Shown in pieces: positions 62,081-64,000 of a DNA stretch of 64,000 bases. The stretch comes from Myxocyprinus asiaticus (Eukaryota; Chordata; Actinopteri; Cypriniformes; Catostomidae): assembly GCF_019703515.2 (NCBI RefSeq), contig NC_059379.1:24107880-24171879 (forward strand), in the 5' to 3' direction. The translations under genes were made by a program, and so were the position numbers. The notes beneath the pieces are model-generated. The model did not search any database. It was not told where the DNA came from and saw only the letters and a list, made by a program, of their open reading frames with translations. Each line of letters starts with the position of its first letter. Within the stretch, counting starts at the first letter, position 1.

Positions 62081-63522
62081 TCGGCAAAAAAAGAAACGTC
62101 CCTTTTTCAGGACACTTTATTTTAAAGATAATTTTGTAAAAATCCAAATAACTTTACAGATCTTTATTGTAAAGGGTTTAAACAAAGTTTCCCATGCTTG
62201 TTCAATGAACCATTAACAATTAATGAACATGCACCTGTGGAACGGACGTTAAGACACTAACAGCTTACAGACGGTAGGCAATTAAGGTCACAGTTATAAA
62301 AACTTAGCACACTAAAGAGACCTTTCTACTGACTCTGAAAAACACCAGAAGAAAGATGCCCAGGGTCCCTGCTCATCTGCGTGAACGTGCCTTAGGCATG
62401 CTGCATGGAGGCATGAGGACTGCAGATGTGGCCAGGGCAATAAATTGCAATGTCAGTACTGTGAGACGCCTAAGACAGCGCTACAGGGAGACAGGAAGGA
62501 CAGCTGACCGTCCTCGCAGTGGCAGACCATGTGTAACAACACCTGCACAGGATCGGTACATCTGAATATCACACCTGCAGGACAGGTACAGCATGGCAAA
62601 AACAACTGCCCGAGTTACACCAGGAACGCACAATCCCTCCATCAGTGCTCAGACTGTCTGCAATAGGCTGAGAGAGGCTGGACTGAGGGCTTGTAGGCCT
62701 GTTGTAAGGCAGGTCCTTACCAGACATCACAGGCAACAACGTCGCATATGGGCACAAACCCACCTTTGCTGGACCAGACTGTTTTGTATCACCAGGGGTG
62801 ATGGTCGGACTCGTGTTTATCGTCGAAGGAATGAGCGTTACACCGAGTCCTGTACTCTGAAGTGGGATCGATTTGGAGGTGGAGGGTCCGTCATGGTCTG
62901 GGGCGATGTGCCACAGCATCATCGAACCGAGCTTGTTGTCATTGCAGACAATCTCATTGCTGTGCATTACAGGGAAGACATCATCCTCCCTCATGTGGTA
63001 CCCTTCCTGCAGGCTCATCCTGACATGACCTTCCAGCATGACAATGCCACCAGCCATACTGCTCGTTCTGTGCATGATTTCCTGCAAGACAGGAATGTCA
63101 GTGTTCTGCCATGGCCAGCAAAGAGCCCGGATCTCAATCCTATTGAGCACGTCTGGGACCTGTTGGATCAGAGGGAAAAGGGTTAGGGCCATTCCCCCCA
63201 GACATGTCCAGGAAATTGCAAGTGCCTTGGTGGAAGAGTGGAGTAGCATCTCACAGCAAGAACTGGCAAATCTGGTACAGTCCATGAGGAGGAGATGCAC
63301 TGCAGTACTTAATGCAGCTGGTGGCCACACCAGATACTGACTGTTACTTTTGATTTTGAGGGACACCTTATTCCATTTCTTTTAGTCACATGTCTGTGAA
63401 ACTTGTTCAGTTTATGTCTTAGGTGTTGAATCTTTTTATGGTCATACAAATATTTACACATTACATTTGCTGAAAATAAAAGCAGTTGAAAGTGAGAGGA
63501 CATTACTTTTTTTTTTTTGCTG

Positions 63523-63527
<5 letters not shown>
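62081..63527 (+). mobile_element. Tc1-like transposon, family 3 copy 2
   Basis: The left end aactcggcaaaaaaagaaacg and the right end tttttgctgagtt are both present. It is followed by a (TA)n tract at 63528-63554. Confidence 0.88.
62356..63340 (+). pseudogene. Broken Tc1-like transposase, family 3 copy 2
   Basis: It has the full N-terminus (MPRVPAHLRERALGMLHGGM, then HTH) missing from the copy at 39568. It stops at QDRYI where the other copy has CGA. Further on, an internal deletion joins CWTRL to FCITRGDG and removes the TDESR segment with the first catalytic Asp. A frame shift after LLDQRE moves the C-terminus (NISQQ-like to GGHTRY) to another frame. It is inactive. Confidence 0.9.

Positions 63528-63554
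<27 letters not shown>
63528..63554. repeat. (TA)n microsatellite
   Basis: A TA run between two Tc1-type insertions. Confidence 0.95.
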
Positions 63555-63557
<3 letters not shown>

Positions 63558-64000
63558 CGATCAGCCACAACATTAAAACCACCTGCCTAATATTGTGTAG
63601 TTCCCCTCATGCTGCCAAAACAGCACCAACCCGTAGACTTTGTCAGTTTGAACTAGTCTGGACATTCTCCGTTGACCTCTCTCGTCAGCAAGGCATTTCT
63701 GTCCACAGAACTGCCGCTCACTGGATGTTTTTTTTGTTTTTGGCACCATTCTGAGTAAATTCTAGAGACTGTTGTGTGTGAAAATCCCAGGAGATTAACA
63801 GTTACAGAAATACTCAAACCAGCCCGTCTGGCACCAACAATCATCCATGTGATTATCTAATCAGCCAATCATGTGGCAGCAGTGCAGTGCATAAAATCAT
63901 GCAGATACGGATCAGGAGCTTCAGTTAATGTTCACAAATTTAATCTCAGTGATTTGGAGCGTGGCATGATTGTTGGTGCCAGACGGGCTGGTTTGAGTAT
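63555..64000. mobile_element. Palindromic Tc1-like derivative, copy 2 (cut by window end)
   Basis: It begins caccgatcagccacaacatt, as at 38847. A minus-strand HTH (IIVGARRAGLSIS through SEWCQKQK) is encoded at 63653-63844. After the junction caccaacaatcatccatgtg comes about 120 bp of leader sequence, followed on the plus strand by the same HTH start (tgattgttggtgccagacgg at 63968). The other end is outside the window. Confidence 0.78.

Noticed and set aside
61560..62147. 195-codon minus-strand frame
   Set aside because: It runs across a Tc1 end and a TA/GTAT microsatellite and has a repeated Tyr-Ile run; it is a shadow frame.
62569..63366. 265-codon minus-strand frame
   Set aside because: It is the opposite strand of the Tc1 family 3 transposase, whose plus-strand reading shows the catalytic motifs.

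Overview
The window looks like vertebrate, teleost fish nuclear DNA, most likely from a cyprinid-type (otophysan) genome. Genes are split by GT-AG introns. The rest is packed with Tc1/mariner transposons, hAT elements, fold-back MITEs, a tRNA-derived SINE and (TA)n tracts. The species call is an inference from repeat content and gene similarity; no search was run.

Three host genes can be reconstructed by hand with frame-consistent splice sites. (1) A TMEM130-like single-pass membrane protein with a PKD-like domain lies on the minus strand, with 7 exons between 9894 and 3455 (308 aa). (2) BAIAP2L1 (IRTKS; I-BAR plus SH3 actin/membrane scaffold) lies on the plus strand, with 14 coding exons between 12488 and 35224 (484 aa). 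(3) The 5' part of TECPR1 (autophagy/lysosome-damage protein; tectonin repeats and DysF domain) lies on the plus strand, with 7 coding exons from 54068 to 59001 (344 aa) and continuing past the window end. TMEM130 and BAIAP2L1 are head to head about 2.6 kb apart. In mammals these genes share a neighbourhood, so this is conserved synteny, but NPTX2 and BRI3, which I recall lying between them in human, are not seen here.

Layout: 1-2014 is featureless AT-rich DNA; 2015-2836 is a MITE. From 3455 to 9894 is TMEM130, whose last intron holds three Tc1-type insertions. From 10394 to 11846 is a fold-back repeat split by a hAT element. From 12240 to 36200 is BAIAP2L1, whose introns hold a Sleeping-Beauty-type Tc1, other Tc1 relics, a BED-finger hAT relic and several MITEs. 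From 36200 to 54000 is a repeat-filled intergenic region. It contains a Tc1 relic, a four-level nest of insertions (38847-42923), palindromic Tc1 derivatives, a Tc1 copy (45206-46764), a non-LTR retrotransposon with reverse transcriptase and RNase H relics (47739-49830), and a large fold-back with arms of about 530 bp split by a Sleeping-Beauty-type element (50199-53303). From 54068 to 64000 is TECPR1, with Tc1 insertions in two introns and four different insertions lined up at the end.

No new host system is evident. The most unusual content is the transposon biology: four nearly identical DD34E Tc1 copies with different lesions, an internally deleted Tc1 derivative present as more than one copy, palindromic elements built from opposed Tc1 ends, and nested insertions whose target duplications can still be read.
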